Shown piece by piece: positions 8,920-16,871 of a DNA stretch of 64,000 bases. The notes under the pieces were generated by a model. It was given only the letters and a program-made list of their open reading frames with translations, had not been told where the DNA came from and searched no databases. Position 1 is the stretch's first letter. Every line of letters begins with the position of its first letter. The stretch is taken from assembly GCF_000585395.1 (NCBI RefSeq), contig NZ_KK073875.1:4040600-4104599 (forward strand). The letters run 5' to 3'. This DNA is from Saccharibacillus sacchari DSM 19268 (GTDB lineage Bacteria > Bacillota > Bacilli > Paenibacillales > Paenibacillaceae). Made by a program: the position numbers and the translations under genes.

Positions 8920-10811
8920 GCCGATTCAATCCCCCAGTACCGGTCCAGAAAGGCGCGAAAATCAGCGGCATCTTCCCTCGACATGTTTCCTGCCATCAAC
9001 TCTACTTTTCGAGCAGTAGGACGATGTACCGGAACATACCTACCGTCTCGGAATTCGATAATATTCCTCGCTTCGAACGTACGTCCCGTCAAGCGTCGGT
9101 AGTAATCGAGATTGGCGCGGGCTAACACTTTAATCGCCGATGCCTCATCCAACTCTCCATCCAATTTTCCTGCAAGTTCGGCAAACCCTTGTTCGTCGGG
9201 ATCCAGCACGACGCATTCCGTCAACCGTTCGATATACCGGGTACCGTCGCGCTCTTTTTCCAGATGCACATCGAACGCGATGACACTGGCTACCTGTTCC
9301 TCGGCGATCCGTTCGTTCTGAAACGTTCCCGTCTTAAGCAATGAGTTTCGCAGCGACCAGATCAAGTCTTTCATCGTTTTGGCGTGATGGCTGAAAACCG
9401 TGAATTTACTGGCAACTTGCGACATTTGAACAGCCCAGGCCGCAACCGGATCGGTCGCAACTTCCCCGAGAATGTTAACCGTGCCGTCGGTCTTTTTTTG
9501 AAGATCCAAGCCTTCCTGACCGCTGATTTTGTCCGTCTCGCGAAAAGCCAGTGTATTTCGTTCCGGATACAACCTGCGTAAATGCAGCTCGAACGCCAAT
9601 TCTTGAATCCGCAGATTGAACGTTCCGTAGATCGACTTGACCATCGCCATAAGCAGCGTCGTTTTACCCGAACCTTGCTCGCCCGTCACGGCCGTGACCT
9701 GAGCGCCTTTCATCAAATAATCCAGCATTTTCATCGGCAGTTCGGCGCCTTTGACTTGTTCGGAAGCGAGCAAACGCTCCAAACTCAGATTCGGCAAATC
9801 GAATTTACGCACAAAGAACGCCCAGCTTTCCGAAAAAGGAGGTCGTACCACGACAACCCGCGAACCGTCCTGCATTTCATTGACCATGTAAGCCTTGGCT
9901 TCGGACAGCTGTCCGGGACTGCCGAATTTGTAGATGTTCTGACAGACCCGCTTCAACTCCAGATCGCTGCCGAACCCAAGGAATGCCAAACGAATCGATT
10001 TTCCTCGGTAAAAAATCCAGATGCTGTCGCAGCCGCGAGGTCCTTTTTCCCGCATGGATCGCATCAATTCAACTTCATGCTCCAGCTCTTGCATATCGGC
10101 AGGCAGACCGGAGACCCCGCCCGAGACGCCGTCAATGGTCTGATCCCGCAGTTCATCGATCGGTCCAAATCCCTTATACTGCTGATACACACGTTGAACG
10201 ACGATTTGCAGCTTGTCATCGAAAGACAATCGAGGCGCTTCCAGAGCGTAGATATCGCGAATCTCTTCAGGAGTGATGATGTACGATTCCGTCTCGCCGT
10301 TTTCGATAATGGACTTCAGTTCTGCCAAACGATGCTTTTCGATCAGCCGGCTTAAGCCCTGCATGCCGTGCTCCAATTTGTAGGCGTGCAGCAAAATATC
10401 AAATTTGTCCTGATCGGTAAGCAGCCGCTCGTCGCCGAAAGGCAGCACGCGATCAATCGTCGATTCGTTAATCACTTCTCCGCGCAGAAGCAAATCGGCA
10501 ATGAATGATTTAACGTAAGTCTTATCCGCCAAACTGCCGGAATTGCACATCTTAAGCGAACTTTTCAGTTCAGCCACGACATTTCTTCTGCGCTCGAACT
10601 CTTCAGCCGATAAACCAAGGTCCAACAGATTGGCATTGGTGAATTCATTAATGGCCGCCGTCGCATAGGACTGAAGCGCCTCGATCGTAAGAAGCTCGGC
10701 CTCAAGTTCGCGTGCTCCTTGCGCCATGGGACTTTTACGAAGCAGCAGGAGCAGCCACAACAAAATCCCGGCAAGAATCACGCAAATCAGCAGCAAATTA
10801 ATCCAGTCCAT
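8916..10811 (-). CDS. TadA/CpaF-like secretion ATPase with N-terminal membrane anchor
   Basis: This is the hexameric motor ATPase of the Tad-like machine. A transmembrane helix at residues 5-24 is unusual, since most TadA/CpaF proteins are soluble. The ATPase core follows: Walker A GEQGSGKTT at 377-385, an Asp-box-like region with RIQELAFELHLRRLYPERN at 401-419, Walker B-like NILGE at 446-450 and a His box SHHAKT at 474-479. The segment YKGFGPIDEL (212-221) matches the conserved entry of CpaF N-terminal domains. It is coupled to its neighbours by a 4-base overlap downstream and a 3-base gap upstream. Catalytic residues appear intact, unlike those in the three ParA-like modules of this operon. 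Confidence 0.88.
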   Translation of the reverse strand: MDWINLLLICVILAGILLWLLLLLRKSPMAQGARELEAELLTIEALQSYATAAINEFTNANLLDLGLSAEEFERRRNVVAELKSSLKMCNSGSLADKTYVKSFIADLLLRGEVINESTIDRVLPFGDERLLTDQDKFDILLHAYKLEHGMQGLSRLIEKHRLAELKSIIENGETESYIITPEEIRDIYALEAPRLSFDDKLQIVVQRVYQQYKGFGPIDELRDQTIDGVSGGVSGLPADMQELEHEVELMRSMREKGPRGCDSIWIFYRGKSIRLAFLGFGSDLELKRVCQNIYKFGSPGQLSEAKAYMVNEMQDGSRVVVVRPPFSESWAFFVRKFDLPNLSLERLLASEQVKGAELPMKMLDYLMKGAQVTAVTGEQGSGKTTLLMAMVKSIYGTFNLRIQELAFELHLRRLYPERNTLAFRETDKISGQEGLDLQKKTDGTVNILGEVATDPVAAWAVQMSQVASKFTVFSHHAKTMKDLIWSLRNSLLKTGTFQNERIAEEQVASVIAFDVHLEKERDGTRYIERLTECVVLDPDEQGFAELAGKLDGELDEASAIKVLARANLDYYRRLTGRTFEARNIIEFRDGRYVPVHRPTARKVELMAGNMSREDAADFRAFLDRYWGIESA

Positions 10812-10814
10812 GCC

Positions 10815-11660
10815 TTATGAGGCTCCTTTCGCGGCATCTACGTGTTTCAGTCTGGTGTTGATGCCGATCTCTTCCAGTACCTTTTCCGCAGTCCGACGAA
10901 CTTCCATCATGAACGGATAGTTGTCATGCCGCCGATCCAATGAGCGACTGCGCGCCATGAAGCCTTTGATATCCCCATCATTGATCGCATCTCTAAAATC
11001 AGAACTGTAAGGCACGGTCAATGCAGGCTCGCGTCTTCCGTACTTGCGCAAAATGTTGGCTGCTTTGTATTTGGAACGAGGATCGTAACCCGAGAACAAG
11101 AGCAGTTGTTTTTTGCCATGAAGCTCTTTCGGCCATCCGTTTCGATTGAAATAACGTTCCAGCATATCCGCATTCTGCGTTAAACAAACGACAACGAGAT
11201 CCGCTTCCGCAAGCGCCTGCGCCGCAGCCGGACTGTCGGTTCCCGATCGGATATCCAGCAAAATGCAGTCGTAATAGTTTCGTGCGTTGGCATAGATATT
11301 TCCGATAAGTCCGCCGGCATTCTCGAATTGCAGACGATTCATTCGCTCCGAGCCGCTGAGCAAATCCAGACGATCCCGTTCGATCAAAAGCGCGTTGTTT
11401 TTAACCGTTTCCCGCTCCAACTTGCCGCTGCGAGCCAAACGAACCAACGCATCCAGTCCGGTTCCGGCATCGGTAGCCAGGTCTCGACTATATGTATTGA
11501 TCGAGCGGGAAAAGCCTCGTTCCAGCGTGCTTTCTTCTCCCTGCGGTTGGGAAACCAACGTGCGAATCCGATACTCGCTGCCGATAATCGAAGCAATTGC
11601 GGCAACAGAAGAAGTGACGCCTGTGCCATGCCCCATACTCCAAAAGGCGATTTGTCCCAT
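10815..11660 (-). CDS. CpaE/TadZ-like ParA-fold protein with degenerate P-loop
   Basis: The protein has the build of a ParA/MinD ATPase, the family that places Tad/Flp machines in the cell. After MGQIAFWS comes MGHGTGVTSSVAAIASIIG, which occupies the P-loop position, but the lysine expected before T/S is replaced by Val. The DCILLDIRSG stretch corresponds to the Walker A' aspartate strand, and LVVVCLTQN to the next one. I start at the ATG at 11660 because AAAGGAG lies 8 bases before it; the longer in-frame extension has no ribosome site. This gives 281 residues. ATP binding is doubtful. Confidence 0.75.
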   Translation of the reverse strand: MGQIAFWSMGHGTGVTSSVAAIASIIGSEYRIRTLVSQPQGEESTLERGFSRSINTYSRDLATDAGTGLDALVRLARSGKLERETVKNNALLIERDRLDLLSGSERMNRLQFENAGGLIGNIYANARNYYDCILLDIRSGTDSPAAAQALAEADLVVVCLTQNADMLERYFNRNGWPKELHGKKQLLLFSGYDPRSKYKAANILRKYGRREPALTVPYSSDFRDAINDGDIKGFMARSRSLDRRHDNYPFMMEVRRTAEKVLEEIGINTRLKHVDAAKGAS

Positions 11661-11661
11661 T

Positions 11662-12333
11662 TTATTTGCTCCTTTCAGCTTTTTTCCACAATTTGCGCGT
11701 TTCGCGTTCGTCATTTTCAAGCAATACCGTGGCAATCCCTTGCACGGCTTTTTTCATTTCCGGGGACAGTCCTTTCAGCTTTAAACTGTTGGCATACTGA
11801 TTGCCAATTTTGATCGCAAGATCACGTTCATCCGGGTAATAGACCAAGGTTTCTTTCCAATCGATCGGAAAAGCTTCAAATTGTTCATTGATATAAGCTT
11901 CTCCCGGTTCACGCGCACCTTCCATCCATACTTTATGAAAGGCAGATAGTTCAGCAAGCGGCCGTTCTGTAAAAAAGCTCTCCAAGAGCCGAACGCTTCG
12001 ACGAACCGAGGTCTGCTCGCATCCCATTACAAGGAATCGCTGCTCCGCTTCCGGCAGCTCGCTGATCCGAAACGGATCGTCCGTGTCATACAGAACAAAA
12101 TCATAGTCCGCATGGGCAAAAGCTTGCTCACCTCTCGCCGGAATCCAAACTTCAAATCCGTCATACTCCTGCGGCTGGCCCGGAACATCCAACGCCGGAT
12201 ACGAAAATTCGTAACTTCCAAGCGCTGTAGCATCGACAATCAACACGCGCAGCCCGCTTTCGGCTAATATTTTGGCTGTATAAAACAGCAGGTCCGTTTT
12301 ATCCCGATCACCGATAAAAATAGCTCGTTTCAC
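11662..12333 (-). CDS. ParA/MinD-like protein lacking a P-loop (223 aa)
   Basis: The start MKRAIFIGDRDKTD-LLFYTAKILAESGLRVLIVDA follows the first strand, loop, helix and second strand of ParA/MinD proteins, but the loop is GDRDKTD rather than a glycine-rich KGGxGKT. YDFVLYDTDDP matches the D-strand, and FLVMGCEQTSVRRSVRLLESF resembles the next strand and helix. The C-terminal half is helical and basic. It ends one base before the next gene, which is another ParA-like protein, so the two could form a heterodimer. Homology is judged from fold pattern only; no motif proves it. Confidence 0.65.
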   Translation of the reverse strand: MKRAIFIGDRDKTDLLFYTAKILAESGLRVLIVDATALGSYEFSYPALDVPGQPQEYDGFEVWIPARGEQAFAHADYDFVLYDTDDPFRISELPEAEQRFLVMGCEQTSVRRSVRLLESFFTERPLAELSAFHKVWMEGAREPGEAYINEQFEAFPIDWKETLVYYPDERDLAIKIGNQYANSLKLKGLSPEMKKAVQGIATVLLENDERETRKLWKKAERSK

Positions 12334-12345
12334 TCGTCATCCTCC

Positions 12346-13311
12346 TCAATCGCTTACGCCGGCATCGGAGTTATCCGTGAAAACGGGCTCGCTTTCTGCC
12401 GCCTCGGCTTCTTGCGTCGTTCCGGTATCCACGCTTTGCTCTTGAATCAGCGAGTTGTTTTGCGTACCGGGATTGATCGTGCTCATGTTCGCCTTACTAT
12501 TCAGATACTTCTGAATGTCTTCCGGCGTCAGCAGATCGAGTCCGCTCTCCAGCTTTTCGCGCATCCGGCGTTCCAGCTCGGTCTTCGCACGTTCGACGAT
12601 ATTCGGATCGCTTTCAATCAGATCCAGAACACTTGCGTTTGCCGGATAAGTAATAGTTGCGGCTTGTTGAAGACCCGGTTCAACATAGGTTACCGCGTAG
12701 ATCGAAGCATCGTTCAGATAAGCGTCCACAATCGCCGACGACATCGTCAAAATCTCGCGTTCGTTCATCTGCACCCAGATTGTTCCCGAAGCCAGATCTT
12801 CCGTGCGTTTTTTGGACAATACGATGAAGTCTTCGCCTGTCGGGAACTTTACGCGAACGTCGACGAACTCTCCGGCTTGCAGGCGACTCGGCAGCTCGAT
12901 CAAGCGAAACTCTTGATTCCGCAGATCTTTAGGCGTCACTTCGCCTTCGTACAGCATCGACTCGCTGACAGGCATGTTTTTGGAAAGCGAAACTTTCGCA
13001 TAACGCCCTACTGCATCTTCCCGCGCGGACATATCTTCCGGAACGGTCGTTTTAACCACTTCAATCTGGACTAGATCATCCTCCCCGATTTCTTCGCCGG
13101 CCTGGATATTACGCGTCAGCGCAAAGACCGGTACGCGCTGCGCGTCCATCTCCGCAATCTGCTGTTCATAACCGCTCCGATCAGCCTCGTAGTTTTTTTC
13201 GATATGGCGCACATAAGGAATGCCCGCCGCTGCGCAGATCAATAACGCTGCCGCGGCTCCCGCCCCCGCAGTCAGCAAACGCTGACGCTGGCGAAACCTG
13301 ATTCTTGACAT
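12346..13311 (-). CDS. CpaB/RcpC-like SAF-domain protein
   Basis: This is a Flp-pilus assembly protein of the CpaB type. A transmembrane helix (residues 13-30, rich in Ala) is followed by a short coiled stretch, then a SAF domain beginning VPVFALTRNIQAGEEIGEDDLVQIEVV (about 55-82) with the typical RYAKVSLSKNMPVSESML continuation. A CpaB C-terminal domain region follows, with LQAGEFVDVRVKF. The tail from about 270 is low-complexity and rich in Thr, Glu and Ser. In Gram-negatives CpaB sits in the periplasm near the secretin; here, with no secretin, it presumably faces the cell wall. It is the second gene of the operon. Confidence 0.82.
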   Translation of the reverse strand: MSRIRFRQRQRLLTAGAGAAAALLICAAAGIPYVRHIEKNYEADRSGYEQQIAEMDAQRVPVFALTRNIQAGEEIGEDDLVQIEVVKTTVPEDMSAREDAVGRYAKVSLSKNMPVSESMLYEGEVTPKDLRNQEFRLIELPSRLQAGEFVDVRVKFPTGEDFIVLSKKRTEDLASGTIWVQMNEREILTMSSAIVDAYLNDASIYAVTYVEPGLQQAATITYPANASVLDLIESDPNIVERAKTELERRMREKLESGLDLLTPEDIQKYLNSKANMSTINPGTQNNSLIQEQSVDTGTTQEAEAAESEPVFTDNSDAGVSD

Positions 13312-13377
13312 GATTGTTCTCCCTTCATTTCTGGTTATGCCGATCTTGCTTTTGCAGCTTCAGCTTCGTTTTCCGCT

Positions 13378-14826
13378 CTATCGGAAGCCCAGTTTCAAGA
13401 TCGACCGTCTCCCTTTTCTTGCATAAAACGAACCCAGAATCGGCTCAAAAACGTCGCGTTGGTTGCCATCGAACGGATTCGATAGCGAAGGCAGCGAATA
13501 GATTCTTTTGTGACCGAGCCTTCGGCGCATTTCCCGCACGGCATCCTCAGCGGCAAAGGGAAGCACGTACGTCCACTTGGGCCTGACGCGCAATGTTTCC
13601 CGATGGGCAAAAGCGACTAAATCTCCGCTTCGCCACTCGCTTGCGGAGCCGACAATCACCGGAACGTCCGCCCGCAAAAATTCTTCAAAGTCACGAGCAT
13701 CACTGCACGTCCCAAGATCCAGGACCACGTATCGGTATCCTCTGCTGAAAATGTCGGTCAAACGGTTGCGTTCTGACGAGGGCCAGTAATCGACTCCCCG
13801 AATACTGAACATCCGTCGTCCTCTGAGCGGCTCGCCCTCCCATTCCATCGCAATTCGTTCAAAAGCTCCAGACATTCGGCTCAACTCGACGAGCGCGGTT
13901 CGCCCTCCCTCGCGAGCCAGAGTATGTGCCGCGGCAACCGCTATGTGCGTAGCTCCGCAACCTTGGAAGTTGCCCAGCACCGCAATCGTGGATGTGCCTC
14001 CAACACCCGGGGTCAACGAAGTTTCGCCTTCGACGGGTTCAGGCTGAATGATTCGCTTGATATCACCGATATGCGGATAACGCTCTTCTCGTCGATAACT
14101 GAGCATCCGGCGAATCGCAGGCACCAGCGCCGAAGGAAGATCAGGCCGAAGCGCTCGCTGTGCCTCCGGTGTCCATTCGCTAAACCGACCACCCGTGGAG
14201 AGATACAACAGCATCGCCCCCAACGCGTACTGATCGCTGGACGGATCGCTTTGCCCTTCATACTGCTCGGGTGCGGCAAATCCGATAGTCCCCAGCTTTA
14301 CCGTATCGGCGCTCTTGTCCGGATTGGCACTACGCGCAATTCCAAAGTCGATCAAACGAATAGTTCCGTCTTCACCGATCATCACATTGCCTGGTTTCAA
14401 ATCCCGGAAAACGACAGGCGGACTTTGCGTATGCAGATACTCCAACGTTTCGCAAATGCGCAATGTCAGCTCCAAGATAAACGGAATGTCCAGGATGCCT
14501 CCGGCTTTACTCGCATAATCGCTCAGATTCGAACCTTCGATGTACTCCATGACCAGAAATACTCGACCTTCCGTATCCGGCGCAAAAAAGTCCGCGACCT
14601 GAGGCAAACTGCGATGACGCAGCCTGGTCAGCATTCTCGCTTCGTTTTCGATCCTTTCATAATCCGCCGTATCGGCCATCGTCTCCTTGACGGCCCACCA
14701 CTTGCCCGGAAGCTTGGCATCGGAAGCCAGATAGACCCGACCCATTCCGCCGCTCCCGAGTACGCGTTCCACCCGGTATCGATCTCCTATTACGGCTCCT
14801 CGCTCCAATTTCGGCGGGTACGGCAT
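13378..14826 (-). CDS. Hanks-type Ser/Thr kinase fused to a ParA-like domain
   Basis: The first 260 residues form an apparently active protein kinase: glycine loop GSGGMG at 24-29, Lys47, helix-C Glu62, catalytic loop FRD at 140-142, DFG at 160-162 and APE at 185-187. After a short linker, a second domain from about 278 begins STIAVLGNFQGCGATHIAV, which matches the start of ParA/MinD proteins but has Ala in place of the P-loop Lys; YVVLDLG then matches the Walker A' strand. There is no membrane helix or PASTA domain, so the kinase is cytosolic. It is the first gene of the Tad-like operon and probably controls assembly. The promoter lies upstream of a terminator (see 14847-14964). Confidence 0.88.
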   Translation of the reverse strand: MPYPPKLERGAVIGDRYRVERVLGSGGMGRVYLASDAKLPGKWWAVKETMADTADYERIENEARMLTRLRHRSLPQVADFFAPDTEGRVFLVMEYIEGSNLSDYASKAGGILDIPFILELTLRICETLEYLHTQSPPVVFRDLKPGNVMIGEDGTIRLIDFGIARSANPDKSADTVKLGTIGFAAPEQYEGQSDPSSDQYALGAMLLYLSTGGRFSEWTPEAQRALRPDLPSALVPAIRRMLSYRREERYPHIGDIKRIIQPEPVEGETSLTPGVGGTSTIAVLGNFQGCGATHIAVAAAHTLAREGGRTALVELSRMSGAFERIAMEWEGEPLRGRRMFSIRGVDYWPSSERNRLTDIFSRGYRYVVLDLGTCSDARDFEEFLRADVPVIVGSASEWRSGDLVAFAHRETLRVRPKWTYVLPFAAEDAVREMRRRLGHKRIYSLPSLSNPFDGNQRDVFEPILGSFYARKGRRSILKLGFR

Positions 14827-14846
14827 GAATTCACCCCTTTTCGGAC

Positions 14847-14907
14847 AAAAAAAGAAAGCACCCCTCGCAAACCAGGTCCTAAGACCGAATTCGTGAGGGA
14901 TGCTTTC
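14847..14907 (-). terminator. Intrinsic terminator in the leader of the kinase/Tad-like operon
   Basis: On the minus strand GAAAGCATCCCTC pairs with GAGGGGTGCTTTC around a loop that contains a small GGTC/GACC hairpin, followed directly by seven T. It ends 20 bases before the kinase ATG and lies downstream of the promoter at 14935-14964. It can end transcripts of the upstream methyltransferase gene, but also most transcripts from the operon promoter, so it acts as a built-in attenuator unless read-through is regulated. Confidence 0.85.
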
Positions 14908-14934
14908 CCTTTCCGTGCATATGATTTTGAAGTC

Positions 14935-14964
14935 ATTATAAACCTATTGCTTGCTAAGTGTAAA
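14935..14964 (-). promoter_or_regulatory. Sigma-A promoter upstream of the attenuator
   Basis: On the minus strand TTTACA and TATAAT are separated by 18 bases. Transcription would start near 14928, giving a leader of roughly 100 bases that contains the terminator at 14847-14907 before the kinase start codon. The promoter lies just after the stop of the methyltransferase gene. Confidence 0.7.
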
Positions 14965-14974
14965 GGCCTATTTC

Positions 14975-16057
14975 TTAATATTTGATCATGTAAAGCGTAA
15001 TTTCTTCGCGATTATGGAACAATTGCTTAGCCCGCTGGACCTGTAAACGCGAGTTTTCGAACGAAGCAATGACCTCTTTGATCAGCGCCATCGGCTTTTT
15101 GTGCATGAGCTTGATCGTGACGATAGCCGTACCGCCAGGACTTAATCCATGCAGCAAGCCCGTCACCAGTTGAACCATCAATTTGGGGCTCCAACTCATG
15201 TCGCACACCAGCAAATCGAATTCGTTTTCTTTGAATTTGACTTCGCTTGCGTTTTTACGGATATAGGTCAGGTTCGGCGACTTGAGAAGCGATGGATGCA
15301 GTTTCGCCGGGTCGATCGCGGTTACCTTCAACCCGCGTTCAAGCAGCAGCGACGTCCAACCGCCCGGAGCCGCACCAATGTCTACCGCGCTGCGATAGGC
15401 AGAGAGATCCAGTCCGAATTCCCGTTCGGCTTCAAGCAGTTTGAATTTGGCGCGGGACAGCTGGCCTTCCTCGCGGCGGAAACGAACCGCTCCTCCGCTC
15501 CAATCCGACAAATTGTCCTCCGGACGCGAAATTCCCGCGTAAATTGCCGAATCCGTCAAATACACCGAGGCAATCCAATCGGCGCTTGCCGTCACGAATT
15601 CCACTTCGGATGCCCGAAGCAATTCTTCCAGCCATTCCTTCAACTGCGACGAACTTTCCTCGCCCGCATCAGCGCTTTTTCTCACCTGAAGCGCGACTTT
15701 GACGCCTGCTCCCATTACGGGGCTCCGCAGAATAAATGACGCGGCTTCAGCCAACAATTCTCCGGCATTTTCACCTTCGCGTTCGAATTGAACAGGTTGA
15801 ATATGACGCAGGAAAATAGGACGACTATCCGAAATTTGTTGTACAGCGTTCTGCTCGGATACGTTCAATTTAACCAAAAGAACTTCACGGTCGCTCAATA
15901 CGCTGCTTTTTACCGAGCCGAAAAGTCGACGAAGCTCTTCCTGTGCATAAGCCGCAAAGTCACGGTTCGCCGTGCAAATGAATAAACTTTCTCCTTGCTC
16001 CGGCTCCTGAACTTCTTCTATGTTTTGATTTTCTTGTTCCAACTCGTGCTCACTCAA
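14975..16057 (-). CDS. FtsJ/RlmM-like SAM-dependent RNA 2'-O-methyltransferase
   Basis: This predicted rRNA 2'-O-ribose methyltransferase has the Rossmann motif DIGAAPGGWT at 226-235. The K-D-K-E tetrad of FtsJ-type enzymes is present: Lys204, Asp286, Lys316 and Glu351 or 352. The first 25 residues are acidic and probably disordered, and the N-terminal half (25-190) is a THUMP-like or RlmM-like RNA-binding region. Length 360 residues is close to that of RlmM. The exact nucleotide target cannot be read from sequence. Confidence 0.85.
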   Translation of the reverse strand: MSEHELEQENQNIEEVQEPEQGESLFICTANRDFAAYAQEELRRLFGSVKSSVLSDREVLLVKLNVSEQNAVQQISDSRPIFLRHIQPVQFEREGENAGELLAEAASFILRSPVMGAGVKVALQVRKSADAGEESSSQLKEWLEELLRASEVEFVTASADWIASVYLTDSAIYAGISRPEDNLSDWSGGAVRFRREEGQLSRAKFKLLEAEREFGLDLSAYRSAVDIGAAPGGWTSLLLERGLKVTAIDPAKLHPSLLKSPNLTYIRKNASEVKFKENEFDLLVCDMSWSPKLMVQLVTGLLHGLSPGGTAIVTIKLMHKKPMALIKEVIASFENSRLQVQRAKQLFHNREEITLYMIKY

Positions 16058-16126
16058 AATACATTAACCTCCACAGAATCCGCGTATTATATAGGTTTCA
16101 ACGATACGCAGATTCTCTCTTGTTCG

Positions 16127-16477
16127 TTATCGTCTTTTTGTTTCGGACCATATGCCTTGCTTCTGCTCTTGTCCGATAAATTCCAGCAAATACGGAACAG
16201 AATGCATCGCATAAACCGTACGCGGTTCGCCAGGGTTCGCTGGATCGAAGATACTGAGCGAAGGCGTGCTGCTAATCTGATACTTGCGAATAAACTCAGG
16301 AGCGAAATTCAGATCAAGCGCATAAATATCGATTTCCCGGTCCATTTGCTCAATCACGTCCAACATTCTTCGCGCTGCTTTGCAAGTTCCGCAAAAAGGC
16401 GTGTGCCCGAATACGATAATCCGGCGTTCCCTCGCTTCGATCCAGTCGGCCAGTTCACGTTCGGTCGATTCTCTCAT
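16127..16477 (-). CDS. Thioredoxin-family protein (CGTC active site)
   Basis: This small cytosolic thiol-disulfide protein of 116 residues has a thioredoxin fold with active site CGTC at residues 29-32, after strand RRIIVFGHTPF, and the cis-proline loop STPSLSIFD. The CGTC pair differs from the CGPC of general thioredoxins, so its redox potential and partners may differ. It overlaps the upstream receiver-like gene by 4 bases (ATGA type), so both are probably made together. Confidence 0.88.
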   Translation of the reverse strand: MRESTERELADWIEARERRIIVFGHTPFCGTCKAARRMLDVIEQMDREIDIYALDLNFAPEFIRKYQISSTPSLSIFDPANPGEPRTVYAMHSVPYLLEFIGQEQKQGIWSETKRR

Positions 16478-16839
16478 CGGGACTCTTCGGCGGCGACTTT
16501 TCTGCGGACTTCTTCCGGCATGGACCCCTTGTGCAAAATCACATCGTCAGGCTTCCCCGCATACAGGGTCTGATACATGCTCCGCCGACCGTATTCGCTC
16601 GAAGTGTGCAGATAGATTTCGCGCGGGAATGTTCCGTTGGCTACAATTCGCGCCGCAACCTCGCTGCCGCTCAATTCTCCGGGACCCATCTCATGATCCA
16701 ACGACAAAATATCCACTTCGCACGCTTTCAACATTTCCAGGCATTCCTCACCCGTACGCGCCAATGCGAAGCCTTCCGGACAAGGACGCCAGTCATCCAT
16801 ATAGAGATGAATTTTCGGTTTGTTTTCGGTATTCGTCAC
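16474..16839 (-). CDS. Receiver-like protein (cyclic-phosphate-processing receiver type)
   Basis: The 121-residue single-domain protein has a receiver-like fold: IHLYMDDWRPCPEGF at the first strand with an Asp pair, DILSLDHEMG at the phosphoacceptor strand, and IYLHTSSEYGRRSM. This pattern is that of a cyclic-phosphate-processing receiver family found in Bacillales. I set the start at the GTG at 16839 because GGAAGGAG lies 7 bases upstream; the longer frame would overlap the Fpg-like gene and lacks a ribosome site. It overlaps the thioredoxin gene by 4 bases. Biological role unknown. Confidence 0.75.
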   Translation of the reverse strand: MTNTENKPKIHLYMDDWRPCPEGFALARTGEECLEMLKACEVDILSLDHEMGPGELSGSEVAARIVANGTFPREIYLHTSSEYGRRSMYQTLYAGKPDDVILHKGSMPEEVRRKVAAEESR

Positions 16840-16871
16840 GTTCTCACTCCTTCCCGAACGAATTCTCCCGA

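Noticed and set aside
9582-10355. Long open frame on the plus strand (257 codons) opposite the TadA-like ATPase
   Set aside because: It lies wholly antisense to a clear gene, has no ribosome site and its protein looks like a translation shadow.
14854-14928. Riboswitch (for example c-di-GMP or T-box) in the kinase leader
   Set aside because: No class-specific conserved core could be found; only the promoter and the terminator are supported.
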